Below, piece by piece: positions 5,270 to 6,146 of a stretch of 6,146 nt of DNA (positions are counted from its first letter, which is position 1; each line of letters begins with the position of its first letter). Source of the stretch: CAYTQK01 sp964439745 (GTDB lineage Bacteria; Desulfobacterota; Desulfobacteria; Desulfobacterales; Desulfosudaceae). Both the position numbers and the translations under genes were made by a program. The stretch covers positions 1-6,146 of the forward strand of contig CAYTQK010000199.1 in NCBI GenBank assembly GCA_964439745.1. The letters run 5' to 3'. The notes under the pieces were generated by a model. That model saw nothing but the letters and a program-made list of their open reading frames with translations, was not told the origin of the DNA and ran no database searches.

Positions 5270-6146
5270 ATGGCAGGAACGAATAAACACAGCCTTAAGA
5301 GGCATTGCCGCATATTCAGTCCGGTTCCCCGTGGCAGCGGTGCCACTGTCATTCATCAGCTGCTGGCCGAAAACATACCGGGCTATCAGATCCAGGCCTA
5401 TCATCCCTACCGCACCTTGTGCCCACTTCTGCTGTCGCCGGGCATGACTGTAAACAAGGCGGATATTGTTCATACGTGCCCGGATTACGCCTGGTTTCTG
5501 GCAGATAGAAAAAAAGCGCTGGTCCTGACCTTTCACAACTATGTTCTGGATGCCGGAATGCGTCCTTACAGCGGCTGGCTGCAGCGCATTCATTACCGCA
5601 CCGACTTGCGATGGTGGACCCGTCTGGCTGTCCGGCAGGCAGACCGCCTTACTGCCGTCAGTGCCTTTACCGCCGAACAGGTCCGGCGGGAGCTGAATCC
5701 TCCGGTAGCGATCAAGGTGATATACAACGGTATTGACACGGAAGCGTTTCGGCCGGCTCAGGTTTCTGGAGAAAACCAGGATAACACCATCCGGGTTTTT
5801 TTTTCCGGAAACCTGACCAGTCGCAAAGGGGCCCAATGGCTGCCGGCCATTGCCGATCATCTTGATAAGAATATTGTGATCCATTACACCGCCGGCCTGC
5901 GCACCAGAAAAAGACTGCCTTCCCGGCCCAATCTGGTTCCGGTCGGTCCGGTTCCCTACGCGGACATGCCGGAACGATACCGGAACATGGATCTTCTGCT
6001 CATGCCGACCGTGCGGGAGGGATTCGGATTGTCAGTGGCCGAGGCCATGGCCAGCGGGCTGCCAGTGGTGGCTTCCGATTGTTCCGCCATCCCGGAGCTG
6101 TTAGACGATGAAAAAGGCGGGTATCTCTGTCCGGTGGGGAATGCCG
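5270..6146 (+). CDS. Glycosyltransferase family 4 (GT-B fold), 3' partial
   Basis: The frame from ATG 5270 stays open to the right edge, giving 292 full codons. N-terminal domain: RIFSPVPRGSGATVIHQLL (14-32), with a glycine-containing loop typical of GT-B enzymes; ADIVHTCPDYAWF (64-76); LTFHNYVLD (86-94); and ADRLTAVSAFTAEQVRREL (124-142). Linker: VIYNGIDTEAFRP (150-162). Donor domain: FFSGNLTSRKG (177-187), with Lys186 in the expected phosphate-binding place and Asn181 where many GT4 enzymes have Arg; then the EX7E motif Glu250...Glu258 in EGFGLSVAEAMASGLPVVASD. Perhaps 80-100 C-terminal residues are missing, judged from usual GT4 length. It should be a cytoplasmic-face nucleotide-sugar-dependent transferase in the same glycan pathway; the sugar is unknown. 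It is clearly not a copy of the GT4 at 1447-2661, sharing only family motifs. A nine-T tract lies at 5796-5804. Confidence 0.92.
   Translation, partial: MAGTNKHSLKRHCRIFSPVPRGSGATVIHQLLAENIPGYQIQAYHPYRTLCPLLLSPGMTVNKADIVHTCPDYAWFLADRKKALVLTFHNYVLDAGMRPYSGWLQRIHYRTDLRWWTRLAVRQADRLTAVSAFTAEQVRRELNPPVAIKVIYNGIDTEAFRPAQVSGENQDNTIRVFFSGNLTSRKGAQWLPAIADHLDKNIVIHYTAGLRTRKRLPSRPNLVPVGPVPYADMPERYRNMDLLLMPTVREGFGLSVAEAMASGLPVVASDCSAIPELLDDEKGGYLCPVGNA

Noticed and set aside
1..6146. CRISPR array, tRNA, rRNA, insertion sequence, or phage-defence genes
   Set aside because: No regularly spaced repeats, tRNA-like cloverleaf, transposase frame, terminal repeats or defence motifs were seen on either strand; coding space is filled by glycan genes and one regulator.

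Overview
This window reads as part of a surface-polysaccharide or glycan biosynthesis locus. All supported genes lie on the + strand. Four of the five are predicted glycosyltransferases: two polytopic membrane GT-C-type proteins and two cytoplasmic GT4-type (GT-B fold) enzymes. The fifth is a small winged-helix regulator. Base composition is moderately GC-rich and uneven. Start codons are mixed (GTG, probably TTG, ATG). Protein style, especially the winged-helix plus nucleotidyltransferase-like regulator inside a glycan locus, suggests a Gram-negative bacterium, perhaps of the Desulfobacterota (former deltaproteobacteria). That placement rests on recollection of similar proteins, not on a search.

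Layout: 1-1409 is the 3' part of a TPR-tailed membrane glycosyltransferase whose start lies before the window. After a 37-base gap, 1447-2661 is a complete GT4 glycosyltransferase with a GTG start. After roughly 100 bases, 2765-4477 is a second, unrelated GT-C-type membrane protein, probably starting at TTG. The 133 bases at 4478-4610 are the main regulatory region. They hold weak hairpins just after the stop, a TTGACA/TATGAG promoter with a 17-base spacer, and a striking near-perfect inverted repeat that covers the -10 box and the Shine-Dalgarno sequence of the next gene. At 4611-5159 lies the winged-helix regulator, complete. After a 110-base gap with only a doubtful 26-codon ORF, a second GT4 glycosyltransferase begins at 5270 and runs off the right edge at 6146.

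How they may work together: the GT4 enzymes would build a glycan from nucleotide-sugars on the cytoplasmic face. The GT-C proteins would add sugars from polyprenyl-phosphate donors on the periplasmic face. The regulator, with its promoter overlapped by a long dyad, is a candidate autoregulated switch for the downstream part of the locus. The sugar products cannot be told from sequence. Points most worth checking are the dyad before the regulator, the degenerate nucleotidyltransferase-like half of the regulator, and the absence of an acidic residue at the expected first-loop position of the second GT-C protein.
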